The notes under the pieces are model-generated. The model was not told the origin of the DNA. It saw only the letters and a program-made list of their open reading frames with translations, and made no database searches. Positions 33,632 through 41,720 of a stretch of DNA of 54,421 nucleotides are shown here, one piece after another. Location: the NCBI GenBank assembly GCA_014799685.1, contig JAAVHN010000035.1, positions 4,419-58,839 of the forward strand, given 5' to 3'. The number at the start of each line of letters is the position of its first letter. Positions within the stretch are counted from its first letter, which is position 1. Origin of the DNA: Subdoligranulum sp. Its GTDB lineage: Bacteria > Bacillota > Clostridia > Oscillospirales > Ruminococcaceae. The translations under genes were made by a program, and so were the position numbers.

Positions 33632-34316
33632 TAAAGCCAAGACACTATAGATGCAAAGCGTGTAAACCCGCTGAAAATCAAGTGTTTTGGCACTTTTTTG
33701 TCTCAAAAAACACTGATTTTTCTGTAGAGTGGCGTTTATCGCGCTGATCGTTCGGTCCGATATGCAAAACAGTTTGAATGAATATATGAACAGTCACAAG
33801 TTCACTTTCCAAAAAATTATGCTGGAGCTGGACAAAGTGAAGCTGATCCATTCCGCAAGTCATGAAAACAACTGCCGGCTGCTGAATCCACCTACCAAAA
33901 CGCAGAGAGAAATCATAGAACAGCTTGGTTTTGCTCCCGATGTTTTTGGATTCGTATAGTAGAATTGCTTGGGAACTCAGGTTTCACCGCAGACGCTTTT
34001 AAATGTGTATAGTGGAATCGGCCGGGAAGTTAGGGTAGATGCAGAATGGTGTTTTTTCTGGGTCGGCTGGATTCGAACCACGGTTTTCCGGTTCTGGCCT
34101 GTGTTTCATGGTGATAGATAGCGGTTCTTTGCCACAGATGTGTTCAGTGGCGCAGAGCCGCTTATTATTTCCGGCGCATGATCACTTTTTCTTGCGTTAT
34201 TTGAATGTTGTGCTATACTTTTTGATGAATCTTTGAAAAGCCGATGGCAGAACAGGGATCCTGTAACGGATACATTACCGGCCGATTTGGCGGATCGGCC
34301 AAAGGGGGAGATCGCA
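33632..34316. other. Insertion-sequence debris between the tRNAs and the GTPase gene
   Basis: Holds TGTAAACCCGCT at about 33660-33672, shared with the element at 36415, a transposase C-terminal remnant, and two imperfect direct copies of GTATAGTRGAAT...GGGAA...AGG at about 33954 and 34013. No intact gene; a short frame at 34039 has no supporting features. Confidence 0.55.
33729..33959 (+). pseudogene. Transposase C-terminal remnant
   Basis: 76 codons beginning FIALIVRSDMQNSLNEYM and ending KTQREIIEQLGFAPDVFGF. The pattern FIALIVR-(helix)-LELDKVKLI-(variable)-TKTQREIIEQLG is that of the last part of IS4-superfamily (IS1634-like) DDE transposases, after the catalytic Glu. No start codon with a ribosome site or catalytic residues precede it, so this is a fragment. 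The family assignment rests on pattern memory only. Confidence 0.55.
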
Positions 34317-36266
34317 GTGGGAGAGATCATCAATATCGGCATCGTAGCCCACGCCGATGCGGGGAAAACGACGCTGACGGAGCAAATGCTCTTTGCGGCC
34401 GGGGAATTGCGAACCTTGGGCAGCGTAGACGAAAAAAATACCCAGACGGACTGGCTGGACATCGAGCGCCGGCGCGGGATCTCGGTGCGGGCGTCCTCTA
34501 CGAGGTTGTTCTGGAAGGACTGCCAGATCAATTTGATTGACACGCCCGGCCATGTGGACTTTGCCGGCGAGGTGGAGAGAAGCCTGTCCATGCTGGACGC
34601 CGCTGTTCTGGTCGTTTCGGCGGCGGAAGGCATCCAGGGCCAAACTGAGGCGCTGTGGGATGCGCTGCAAAAGCTGAAGATCCCGACGCTGCTGTTTATC
34701 AACAAGCTGGACCGGGTGGGGGCCGAGCCGCAGGATCTGCTGAAAGATCTGGCCGGGCGCTTTTCACCCAACCTGGCGGTTATGGAGCAATGGACAGGGG
34801 AACAGGATCGGGGCTGCCAGGTATTCCCGCTGGATTTGAACGAGGAGCCCTTGGGAGATTTCCTGACAGAATTGGCAGCTGAGAACGACTCCGAGGCGGA
34901 GATGTGCTTTTTGGAAAACAAGCCTGTTCCGGCCGGGACATTGCTGCGGGTGCTGAAAGAGCGAATTGCTGACTGCGGTGTGTTCCCGGTATATTTTGGA
35001 GCGGCGGCGCTGGGTGTGGGCGTGCGGGAAGTGCTGGATGGCATTTTGCTGCTGCCGAAGGCAGAACAGCGGAAGGACGGGCCGCTCTCCGGCGTGATCT
35101 ATCGGGTGGAGCACGACAGGATAATGGGCAAGGCCGCCCACGTGCGCCTGTTTTCCGGAACCATCGCAAACCGGGATGCGGTGCCTCTGCAGGGCAAAAA
35201 ACCGGCGGAAAAGGTGACGCAGATCCGTCGGGTTCTGGCCAACCGGTATCTCGATATGGGAGAACTTACGGCCGGGGATATCGGCGCGCTGTACGGGCTT
35301 TCCAATGCGAGGACAGGAGATGTGATCGGGAAGGAGCAGCTCTCCCGAAAAGCAACACTGACGATGCCCATGCTCAAGGTGCAGGCCTTTCCGCAAAAAC
35401 CGGAGCAGATGATGGATCTGGTGGCCGCGGTGCGGGAGCTGACTGAGGAAGACCCACTGCTGGATATGGAGTGGGAAAAAGAGGAGCGGGAGCTGTATAT
35501 CAAGATCACCGGCATGATCCAGCTGGAGGTGATCGCTGCCTTTCTCAGCGACCGGTTCGGGCTGGATGTCAGTTTCGAAAGCCCGTCGGTTATCTACAAG
35601 GAGACGCCTGCCAAGGCGGGCGTCGGGATCGAAAATTACACCTGGCCCAAGCCTTGCTGGGCCTGCATTGAGTTTGCGATCGAACCGCTGGAACGGGGCG
35701 CCGGGTTCCGTTTTGAGTCGGCGGTGGAAGACAGGGTTATCCTGTCCCGGTATCAGGCACACATCGCCCAGGCGCTGCCAGACGCGTTGAAGCAGGGGCT
35801 TTACGGCTGGGAGGTCACGGATCTGAAGATCACCCTCACCGGCGGGAGCCATCATCTGATCCACACCCACCCGCTGGATTTCTTTACCGCGACGCCGATG
35901 GCGCTGATGAATGGGCTGGAAAACACGGGCTGCACCCTGCTGGAGCCCATGGTGACCATGCGGCTTTCCGCCGGGGAGGAGCATGTCGGTCGTTTGATCC
36001 GGGATGTGATCGCTATGCGGGGAAGCTTTGATTCGCCGGTCATCCACAAGGACAGCGCAGTCATGGAGGCGCGGGTGCCTGCGGCATCATCCCTCAACTA
36101 TCCGGTGGAGTTCAGTATCCTCACCGGTGGGAAAGGCGTGATCAGCACACGGTTTTCCGGCTATGAGCCTTGCCCTATCGAGCTTGGGAAAACCGCCAAA
36201 CGCCGGGGGATCGATCCCAGAGATCGTGCAAAATGGATTCTGCACGCGAGACAGGCGCTTCAATAA
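34317..36266 (+). CDS. TetM-like translational GTPase (ribosomal protection protein homologue)
   Basis: 649 residues from GTG 34317 (AAAGGGGGA 7 bases before), close to the 639 of TetM. G1 AHADAGKTT is at 11-19, then DTPGHVDF, NKLD, and EF-G-like domains II to V are complete (GLYGWEVTDLKITLTGG, then EPMVTMRLSAGEEHVGRLIRDV). EF-G-related GTPases of this group dislodge tetracycline from the ribosome. Domain IV loop III, which carries the YSPVS tip in TetM, reads HHLIHT at 512-517 here, so resistance cannot be assumed; many gut Firmicutes carry such chromosomal homologues. It is flanked by mobile debris on both sides. Confidence 0.85.
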   Translation: MGEIINIGIVAHADAGKTTLTEQMLFAAGELRTLGSVDEKNTQTDWLDIERRRGISVRASSTRLFWKDCQINLIDTPGHVDFAGEVERSLSMLDAAVLVVSAAEGIQGQTEALWDALQKLKIPTLLFINKLDRVGAEPQDLLKDLAGRFSPNLAVMEQWTGEQDRGCQVFPLDLNEEPLGDFLTELAAENDSEAEMCFLENKPVPAGTLLRVLKERIADCGVFPVYFGAAALGVGVREVLDGILLLPKAEQRKDGPLSGVIYRVEHDRIMGKAAHVRLFSGTIANRDAVPLQGKKPAEKVTQIRRVLANRYLDMGELTAGDIGALYGLSNARTGDVIGKEQLSRKATLTMPMLKVQAFPQKPEQMMDLVAAVRELTEEDPLLDMEWEKEERELYIKITGMIQLEVIAAFLSDRFGLDVSFESPSVIYKETPAKAGVGIENYTWPKPCWACIEFAIEPLERGAGFRFESAVEDRVILSRYQAHIAQALPDALKQGLYGWEVTDLKITLTGGSHHLIHTHPLDFFTATPMALMNGLENTGCTLLEPMVTMRLSAGEEHVGRLIRDVIAMRGSFDSPVIHKDSAVMEARVPAASSLNYPVEFSILTGGKGVISTRFSGYEPCPIELGKTAKRRGIDPRDRAKWILHARQALQ

Positions 36267-36343
36267 AAGAAGATCTTTGGCTTCAACATGGGGAAAGCCC
36301 TTCGAAAAGTCCCGGAAAGCTGACGCAATGGCTGCCGAAAACG

Positions 36344-36414
36344 ACGAAAACAGCTGTTGCAAATGCCGCCATAAACGCAAAATTTCTTGTTTTTGCGAGG
36401 GCAGCATGCTATAC
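36344..36414 (+). repeat. 71-bp direct repeat, left copy
   Basis: Identical to 36690-36760 except for one A/G difference. It ends exactly where the element at 36415 begins, with the incomplete -10 sequence CTATAC. Confidence 0.9.
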
Positions 36415-36689
36415 CCCGAGTTTGCCACTTGTGAGGTCAAAAATCGAGGAAAAAAGCTCAGGGAAGTGTCAATTTTCCCAGTATTTTGGCGGGTTTACAG
36501 AATATACCTACATTTATGACCTACATGAAATCTTTTGATTTTTATAAACCTACGCTAAAGTCTTATTTTATGGGGGTTTAGGGCAAAGTTGATACACCTA
36601 CACAAATATTAGAACTGAAAAAGTCTGTAAACCCGCTTGAAATAAGGCTTTATCGCATGTTTTGAGGGCGATAAAGTGGCAAACTCGGG
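36415..36689. mobile_element. 275-bp non-autonomous element with inverted ends
   Basis: Outer inverted repeats CCCGAGTTTGCCACTT and its near-perfect complement at the right end, with a second inner pair GCGGGTTTACAGA / TCTGTAAACCCGC at about 36494 and 36630. It is AT-rich, with no frame of useful length. Flanked by the 71-bp direct repeats. The inner 12-mer also occurs in the IS debris beside tRNA-Gln. Confidence 0.75.
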
Positions 36690-36760
36690 ACGAAAACAGC
36701 TGTTGCAAATGCCGCCATAAACGCAAAATTTCTTGTTTTTGCGAGGGCGGCATGCTATAC
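36690..36760 (+). repeat. 71-bp direct repeat, right copy, carrying the GH79 promoter
   Basis: Second copy of 36344-36414, directly after the element. It contains the -35 and most of the -10 of the glycosidase promoter. Confidence 0.9.
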
Positions 36761-36761
36761 T
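36733..36761 (+). promoter_or_regulatory. Promoter of the GH79-like gene
   Basis: TTGTTT, 17-bp spacer, TATACT with TGC extension, 34 bases before the ATG. Confidence 0.75.
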
Positions 36762-36794
36762 GAAGAATATAAACCAAAAAGGAGGCGCCTGTAT

Positions 36795-38330
36795 ATGGGT
36801 GAATTTGTGAAGCTGGATCCCGCAGCACTCAAAGCGCTGCACGAGCAAAATCCCCGGCTGATGTCTTACAATATCGAATTTGCCGAGATCACCGGCGGTA
36901 CGTTCTGGAAAGCCTACACGCCTGGCCAGGTGGCCGGCACCGAACCATTCCAGGTGGATATGAGCGGCGGTTTGGCTGCGGCGTATAAGGATCTGATGCA
37001 GGTTTACCCGCCTGCCAATCTGTATAACGAGAAGCTGCGCAAGCTGGCCAAAGAGTTTGGTGCGGTTTGGGTGCGCGTTTCTGGTACATGGGCTACCAAA
37101 ACTTACTATGATTTTGACGGCAAAGCGGGCGGCAAGGCGCCGGAGGGCTACCTGAATACGCTTACCCGCGCACAATGGATCGGCGTTTTGGATTTTGTCA
37201 AAGCCATTGGCGCCAAGCTGATGGTTTCGGTCTCCGCCTGCCCAGGCGTATACGGCACCAACGAGGCCCCTGTTCCGCCGTGGACCCCGCATGAAGCCGA
37301 GAAGCTGTTCAAGCTCAGCGCGGAGTATGGTGTGCCAATCAGCGCATCCGAGTTTGTCAACGAGGCCAGTATGCTGGGCGATACCGGCCTGCCGGCGGGT
37401 TATACTGCCGCCGACCATGCCCGCGACCAGAAAATCTTCTATCACTGGCTGAAGGAAAATTATCCGGATTGTCTGTATGTCGGCCCCTGCTCGGTGGGTT
37501 CCGATTATTCGATCAATGCCGGCACGGGCACCCGGAAGGGCGGCGGCCTTGAACAGGTGGTCAAGACCTGCTCGACAGCCGATCTGATGGGTGACGATCC
37601 CTGTCCGTTGGATGTGTTCAGCTACCATTACTACAACGGCCTTTCTGAGCGCCTTGCCAGTGTGCGGCCCAATGTCCACTGGCTGGCGGAGGAAGCGCTC
37701 GCTGAGGACTATCTGGCTGTGGCGTTGGACTGCGCTCAGGTCTATGGCCGGCTGCGCGACAAATACTGCCCCGGCGGCGAGCTGTGGGTGACCGAATCCG
37801 GTGACGCGGGCGGCGGCGGTGATACGTGGGCCAGCACATATCTCGATGTGCCGCGCACATTAAATGAAGCGGGCAGCTTTTCCGCCTTCACCACCGGTGT
37901 GATCTTCCACAACACGCTGACGGCATCGGATTATGCCTATCTGGACCGCATGACGCACGACCCGCGCCCCAACTACTTTGCAGTTCTGCTGTGGACCCGC
38001 CTGATGGGCACTATGGTATACGATACCGGCGAAGCCATCCGCACGGGTGCGCATGTGTATGCCCATTCCCGTAAGGACGGCAAAGAAGGCGCGGCCTATC
38101 TCATCATCAACAATTCCGAGACCGAGACCACGACGGTGGAGCTGCCCAAGGCAGCCGAGCGCTACACGCTGGCCGGCAAGGATGGCAACAAGCGCGCCGC
38201 CGTGATGACGCTGAACGGCAAGGACCTGGTGCTGGGCGAGGGCGATGCACTGCCCGCATTGGAGCCCGTGGAACAGCCCGCCGGCAAAGTAGAGTTGGCT
38301 CCGATGACTTGCACGTTCTTTGTACTGTGA
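36795..38330 (+). CDS. GH79-like glycoside hydrolase (heparanase/beta-glucuronidase clan A fold)
   Basis: 511 residues. A (beta/alpha)8 barrel with heparanase-like landmarks: VWVRVSGTWATKTYYDF, acid/base candidate E190 in FVNEAS, SYHYYNGL, nucleophile candidate E334 in VTESGDAGGG, and PNYFAVLLWTRLMG; the last 120 residues form a beta-sandwich. Clan GH-A retaining hydrolysis of beta-glucuronides, xylosides or related sugars is expected. No signal peptide, so a cytoplasmic substrate. AAAGGAGGCGCCTGTAT precedes the ATG. Single gene, but next to the nucleoside-like catabolic locus, for which it could release the sugar. Family number is my best judgement. Confidence 0.7.
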   Translation: MGEFVKLDPAALKALHEQNPRLMSYNIEFAEITGGTFWKAYTPGQVAGTEPFQVDMSGGLAAAYKDLMQVYPPANLYNEKLRKLAKEFGAVWVRVSGTWATKTYYDFDGKAGGKAPEGYLNTLTRAQWIGVLDFVKAIGAKLMVSVSACPGVYGTNEAPVPPWTPHEAEKLFKLSAEYGVPISASEFVNEASMLGDTGLPAGYTAADHARDQKIFYHWLKENYPDCLYVGPCSVGSDYSINAGTGTRKGGGLEQVVKTCSTADLMGDDPCPLDVFSYHYYNGLSERLASVRPNVHWLAEEALAEDYLAVALDCAQVYGRLRDKYCPGGELWVTESGDAGGGGDTWASTYLDVPRTLNEAGSFSAFTTGVIFHNTLTASDYAYLDRMTHDPRPNYFAVLLWTRLMGTMVYDTGEAIRTGAHVYAHSRKDGKEGAAYLIINNSETETTTVELPKAAERYTLAGKDGNKRAAVMTLNGKDLVLGEGDALPALEPVEQPAGKVELAPMTCTFFVL

Positions 38331-38375
38331 TTGGGTTCATCGGTATACGGAAATGCACAGGATGAAAACCTGTCT

Positions 38376-38413
38376 TTAAAAACTGCCCGGCTGATTTCTT
38401 TCAGCCGGGCAGT
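38376..38413. terminator. Bidirectional terminator between the GH79-like and BtpA genes
   Basis: ACTGCCCGGCTGA pairs with TCAGCCGGGCAGT around TTTCTT. On the minus strand it is followed by TTTTTAAAG, so the best T-run serves the BtpA gene. Confidence 0.8.
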
Positions 38414-38471
38414 GCAGTATGGGATGCGTTTATCGTGCTTGTGATGTTCCTACATGTTGCTGAAATGGATT

Positions 38472-38637
38472 TATAGCGGTTCACAAAATTGGCGATATGC
38501 AGATCAGCGAGTAGATTTCCCGACTGTCGAAGTCTCAAAATCGCAGGAATACTTGGTGTATTTCAAGATTTTGGGGCAAAGACAGGCGGGAAAATCTGCC
38601 GTCGAGATGCGTATTGACAATTTTGTGAATTGCTATA
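38472..38637. mobile_element. Palindromic miniature element, copy 2 (alternative ends)
   Basis: Shares the core (AAAATCGCAGGAATACTTGG then ATTTCAAGATTTTGGGGC) and the GACAGGCGGGAAAAT arm with copies 1 and 3, but the ends are TATAGCGGTTCACAAAATTG and the complement of CAATTTTGTGAATTGCTATA. 166 bp, ending 19 bp from the stop of the BtpA gene. Confidence 0.75.
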
Positions 38638-38656
38638 GGTGTTTGGGAAGCAGACC

Positions 38657-39460
38657 TTACCCGCGGAGACGGGCCATATAGGCGCGCACGGTATTCACGC
38701 AGATATCGCCGCCCCAGTTGCCGTTTTCAAAGCAGCTGCCCACCAGTGCACCGTCCGCCAGGCTCAGCCGCTGCGCCACGTTGTCCACATTTGTGCCGCC
38801 ACCCAAAATGACGGGCGTATTGGGCAAGGCCGCTTTCAGATCCTTCACCATCCGGTCGTTCAGGCCGGGATCCGGATTGAAGATCTCGATGGCGTTCGCC
38901 CCTACGGTGACAGCGCTCTTGGCCATGCCGATGAGCGCATTGGCATCATATCCGCCGTTTTGCGCAAAATGATAGCCAGAGATCTCGGCAATCATCTGAA
39001 CATTATGCGCCTCGATTTTGCGCCGGTACTCCATTACCTTCAGCGGATCGGCCTCGATCATGCCGAAGGGAGAGGGGGAGCGCCCCACCAGCACCGAGCA
39101 GCGGGTGAAATCGGCTCCGCACACCTTGGCGACAGCCAGGGACGGTGTGATGCAGTTCCACATCAATTGAGCGCCAACATAAAAACCGGATCCGGCCTCC
39201 CGGCGGGCTGTTTCCACAAGCAGGGCCATCGCGGCCACGCGGGCGTAATCGGTATCATCGGTAGAAGGGTAGATCTTATCTACAGACTGCACCAAACAGC
39301 CCTGTGCGCCGCCTTCCGCCAACGCATTGACATCCCGTTTTACCTTTTCGCGGGAGCGCTCCAAGCTTCCCTCGGTATAAAGCGGGGTGCCGGGCAATGG
39401 AGTCAGGTGTACCAGCCCCAATACCAGCTTGCTGCGCAGATTTTCTTCTTTGAACATCAT
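38657..39460 (-). CDS. BtpA/SgcQ family TIM-barrel protein
   Basis: 267 residues, usual for the family. LVLGLVHLTPLPGTPLY at about 10-26 is the BtpA signature; AEISGYHFAQNGGYDANALI and TPVILGGGTNVDNVAQRLSLADGALVGSCF mark the second half with its phosphate-binding Gly-rich loop. SgcQ homologues sit in sugar operons; the biochemical role is unproven, though the fold suggests action on a phosphorylated sugar. AAAGGAG lies 6 bases before ATG 39460; the frame runs on upstream without a site. It is divergent from gntR. Confidence 0.88.
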   Translation of the reverse strand: MMFKEENLRSKLVLGLVHLTPLPGTPLYTEGSLERSREKVKRDVNALAEGGAQGCLVQSVDKIYPSTDDTDYARVAAMALLVETARREAGSGFYVGAQLMWNCITPSLAVAKVCGADFTRCSVLVGRSPSPFGMIEADPLKVMEYRRKIEAHNVQMIAEISGYHFAQNGGYDANALIGMAKSAVTVGANAIEIFNPDPGLNDRMVKDLKAALPNTPVILGGGTNVDNVAQRLSLADGALVGSCFENGNWGGDICVNTVRAYMARLRG

Positions 39461-39552
39461 GATCGCTCCTTTGGCTCTGAATATATGATCCCGGGTTTTG
39501 GGCAAACCCGAAAATGACAGTAAAAATGATTGTGTTTTTTCATGGACAGCCA
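39461..39552. other. BtpA leader with small inverted repeat
   Basis: CGGGTTT and AAACCCG (39492-39510) surround five bases within the untranslated leader. No clear btpA promoter could be picked. Confidence 0.4.
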
Positions 39553-39581
39553 TTGATTTTTAATAGAATCAAATGTATAAT
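39553..39581 (+). promoter_or_regulatory. gntR promoter
   Basis: TTGATT, 17-bp spacer, TATAAT (39576-39581). Confidence 0.75.
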
Positions 39582-39595
39582 AAGTATCGATGAAC

Positions 39596-39607
39596 TATAA
39601 TAAGTTG
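39596..39607. promoter_or_regulatory. Candidate GntR operator, site 1
   Basis: TATAATAAGTTG, the complement of CAACTTATTATA, about 15 bases after the gntR -10. The first ten bases also occur exactly 20 bp upstream (39576-39585), so the two sites are two helical turns apart on one face. Confidence 0.55.
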
Positions 39608-39623
39608 GAAAACGGGGTATATC

Positions 39624-40358
39624 ATGTCTGGAAAAAGAGGTCCTCACGTTCCCAAATACAGTATGGTAATGATGTCGCTGATCGATCGCATCAATAACGA
39701 CGAGTTTGCGCCGGATTACCGTCTGCCCTCGGAGAAAGAACTGATCGATGCCTATTCCGTGAGCCGTATCACCGTGCGCCGTGCGCTGGATGAGATGGAA
39801 ACGCAGAACTATATCTATAAACAGCAGGGCAAAGGGTCGTTTGTCAACAAAAGCCGCGTAGACGAGAGCGTGTACACGCGTTATAATCGCGGGTTCAGCG
39901 CCCTGATTGAAAGCGCCGGCAAAATTTGTACCATCCAGCAGATTGCCAAGGAATTTCGCTCTGCGGGCGATTGCGGTTCCGAGCTGTTGATGGATCCGCA
40001 GGCGAAATGCCTGTACTATAGCCGCGTTTACAAGGCGGACGGCGTGCCGGTACTGTATGCCGAAAGCTATATCAACCATCAAAGCCTGCCGGGCATCGAA
40101 AACTATGATTTTACCTTTGTTTCTCTGTCCAACCTGATCCGGCAGGTATACGGCTGCCGTCTGTACCGGCGCAGCCGTACCATCCGCTCCACGAAGGCAG
40201 AGGGAGCCGCGGCCGTTCTGGCCGTTGGCCCGGAGGACCCGGTTTTGCAGCTGACCTATACTTCCAACGTGGATGACGGCAAGCAGTTTTTGCCCTTCGA
40301 GCGGGCGGCGCTGTACGCCCGCACAGACATTATTCCCATTGATTCGGAATATTTATAA
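39624..40358 (+). CDS. GntR family regulator (HutC subfamily, UTRA domain)
   Basis: 244 residues. N-terminal GntR winged helix (about 10-72: YRLPSEKELIDAYSVSRITVRRALDEME, then QGKGSFVNK) and a UTRA ligand domain (about 90-240, with VYKADGVPVLYAESYI). UTRA domains bind sugar phosphates or related effectors. The ribosome site is weak (ACGGGGTATATC). It lies between BtpA and the transporter/pfkB operon and shares a motif with both promoters, so it is the expected regulator of the locus. Confidence 0.92.
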   Translation: MSGKRGPHVPKYSMVMMSLIDRINNDEFAPDYRLPSEKELIDAYSVSRITVRRALDEMETQNYIYKQQGKGSFVNKSRVDESVYTRYNRGFSALIESAGKICTIQQIAKEFRSAGDCGSELLMDPQAKCLYYSRVYKADGVPVLYAESYINHQSLPGIENYDFTFVSLSNLIRQVYGCRLYRRSRTIRSTKAEGAAAVLAVGPEDPVLQLTYTSNVDDGKQFLPFERAALYARTDIIPIDSEYL

Positions 40359-40384
40359 AATTCGATCGCATCGTTTTGATTCTT

Positions 40385-40410
40385 ACCGGCGCAAGGCGCC
40401 GGTTTTTTTA
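40385..40410 (+). terminator. Terminator after gntR
   Basis: ACCGGCGC pairs with GCGCCGGT around AAG, then TTTTTTTA. Confidence 0.9.
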
Positions 40411-40443
40411 TTGCCGCCAATGCCGTTTTTCGGGATGATACTG

Positions 40444-41439
40444 TTACATATAGTTAAAAAGCGCCAGTAGCAGTACGCCCAGAAAATAGAGCACAACGCC
40501 CCCAAAAAGAACCAGGTAAGTGCGCTTTTTGGAGCCGGCGAATTCCTTGTAGAACAGGCCCCAGAAATACGTCCATACGTTGGCGGTGCGGCCGAACAAA
40601 AAGGAGAGCGTTGCGCTGAGCACCGGCATGGCATAAATGGAGATGAGGTTGCCGCCATAATGGCAGACGGCGGCAATAACACCCAGCAGAAGCGGCAGCT
40701 TTGGTTCGCCGAGACACAAAACCTGTTTCCACTGGTGCTTTTTTGTGAAGGAAATGCCGCACACCACAAGCGCACTGAGGAAAGACCCTGTGGCCATGTA
40801 AGCGCAGGTGAGCGCGGGCGGAAAACCGGATGCGGTGCCGGACGCAGTGCCGATGGACCAGCCGTTGGTCAAAAAGGTGCTCAACAGCATCAATAAAATG
40901 ATGCGCATCGTAACGGGTCCGCCAGGCTTTTGTGTGCCGGCGCCGCGGTCGCGGTCCCGCAGAACGGCGGCATAATTGCAGGTGAAGGTGGCGGCGATAA
41001 ACACCAATGTGCAGCCCAGAACCAGGGGCAGCGCGTAGGGACTGTCGGAAAGCCCCTCCTCCATCAGCGATGTGGCGATCCCCAAAATGCTGCCCGCGGC
41101 TCCGCTGATCGCGGTGGAAAGCAAAAGCCCAACTTGCCCCATAATAATCAGTGAGACAAGCAGCCCCATCGACATCATCGCGCCGCCCAGCAGGATTTTG
41201 AGCACCACGCCGGGAGACGCCAGAGTGGGGGCAAGGATCCCCTGAGGAAGCAGCGTGGGCGCCAGACATAGCGTCACACCCCAAACCAAAAGAAACGAAA
41301 ATGTGTATAAAAGAAAGATGATCCCGGTGATGGGATAATTTTTGCGGTGCTTGATCACCTGCATCCAGCTGCCCCACATGGCGGCAGCCAGAAGCGTGAG
41401 AAAAGTGGCCGCCGGAGTGGAAAAATAATGGAGTGCCAA
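40444..41439 (-). CDS. DMT-superfamily permease (RhaT / ureide-permease-like)
   Basis: 331 residues with ten predicted membrane helices. The N-terminal TLLAAAMWGSWMQVIKHRKN resembles GlcU/RhaT and ureide permeases, and the C-terminal FLFGRTANVWTYFWGLFYKEFAG followed by KKRTYLVLFGGVVLYFLG matches the last two helices of that group. It probably carries a sugar, nucleobase or allantoin-like compound; direction is not known. The ATG follows GAAGGGGGAATTTTTTT. It is divergent from the pfkB operon and shares its operator-like motif, so it is likely part of the same regulon. Confidence 0.75.
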   Translation of the reverse strand: MALHYFSTPAATFLTLLAAAMWGSWMQVIKHRKNYPITGIIFLLYTFSFLLVWGVTLCLAPTLLPQGILAPTLASPGVVLKILLGGAMMSMGLLVSLIIMGQVGLLLSTAISGAAGSILGIATSLMEEGLSDSPYALPLVLGCTLVFIAATFTCNYAAVLRDRDRGAGTQKPGGPVTMRIILLMLLSTFLTNGWSIGTASGTASGFPPALTCAYMATGSFLSALVVCGISFTKKHQWKQVLCLGEPKLPLLLGVIAAVCHYGGNLISIYAMPVLSATLSFLFGRTANVWTYFWGLFYKEFAGSKKRTYLVLFGGVVLYFLGVLLLALFNYM

Positions 41440-41461
41440 AAAAATTCCCCCTTCATTTATT

Positions 41462-41473
41462 CAACTTATTATG
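41462..41473. promoter_or_regulatory. Candidate GntR operator, site 2
   Basis: CAACTTATTATG at the start point of the transporter promoter. Confidence 0.5.
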
Positions 41474-41475
41474 AT

Positions 41476-41505
41476 ATTATGTCACAAAAGGTACCGGTTT
41501 GTCAA
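41476..41505 (-). promoter_or_regulatory. Promoter of the DMT transporter gene
   Basis: Minus strand TTGACA (41500-41505), 18-bp spacer, CATAAT (41476-41481). Confidence 0.7.
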
Positions 41506-41601
41506 TTCTTTTGCGAAAAATGATGAATAAAGAAGAATAAATAAGGATTTATTGTGTTTATGCACAAAGAATATGTAAAATATTAGTAAATAAATATCAT
41601 A

Positions 41602-41630
41602 TTGACATGCTAAATCAAACGGGTTATAAT
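41602..41630 (+). promoter_or_regulatory. Main promoter of the 13-gene operon
   Basis: TTGACA, 17-bp spacer, TATAAT: both hexamers match consensus exactly. Confidence 0.9.
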
Positions 41631-41670
41631 AATAAGCAAATGAACAAGCGACCTGTATGGAACGTGTTTT

Positions 41671-41700
41671 TTGGTGCGTGTCAACAACTTGTTATATACT
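41671..41700 (+). promoter_or_regulatory. Possible second promoter with GntR motif site 3
   Basis: TTGGTG, 18-bp spacer, TATACT; the motif CAACTTGTTATA (41685-41696) overlaps the spacer and -10. A start here would give a very short leader before the GGAGG site at 41711. Confidence 0.45.
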
Positions 41701-41720
41701 TATATTATTTGGAGGCAGTA

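Noticed and set aside
34039-34236. 65-codon frame before the TetM-like gene
   Set aside because: No ribosome site, no motif, and it lies in insertion-sequence debris.
36163-36538. Frames of 118-122 codons crossing the end of the GTPase gene and the 71-bp repeat
   Set aside because: They run from coding sequence in another frame into repeats and a mobile element; composition is not coding.
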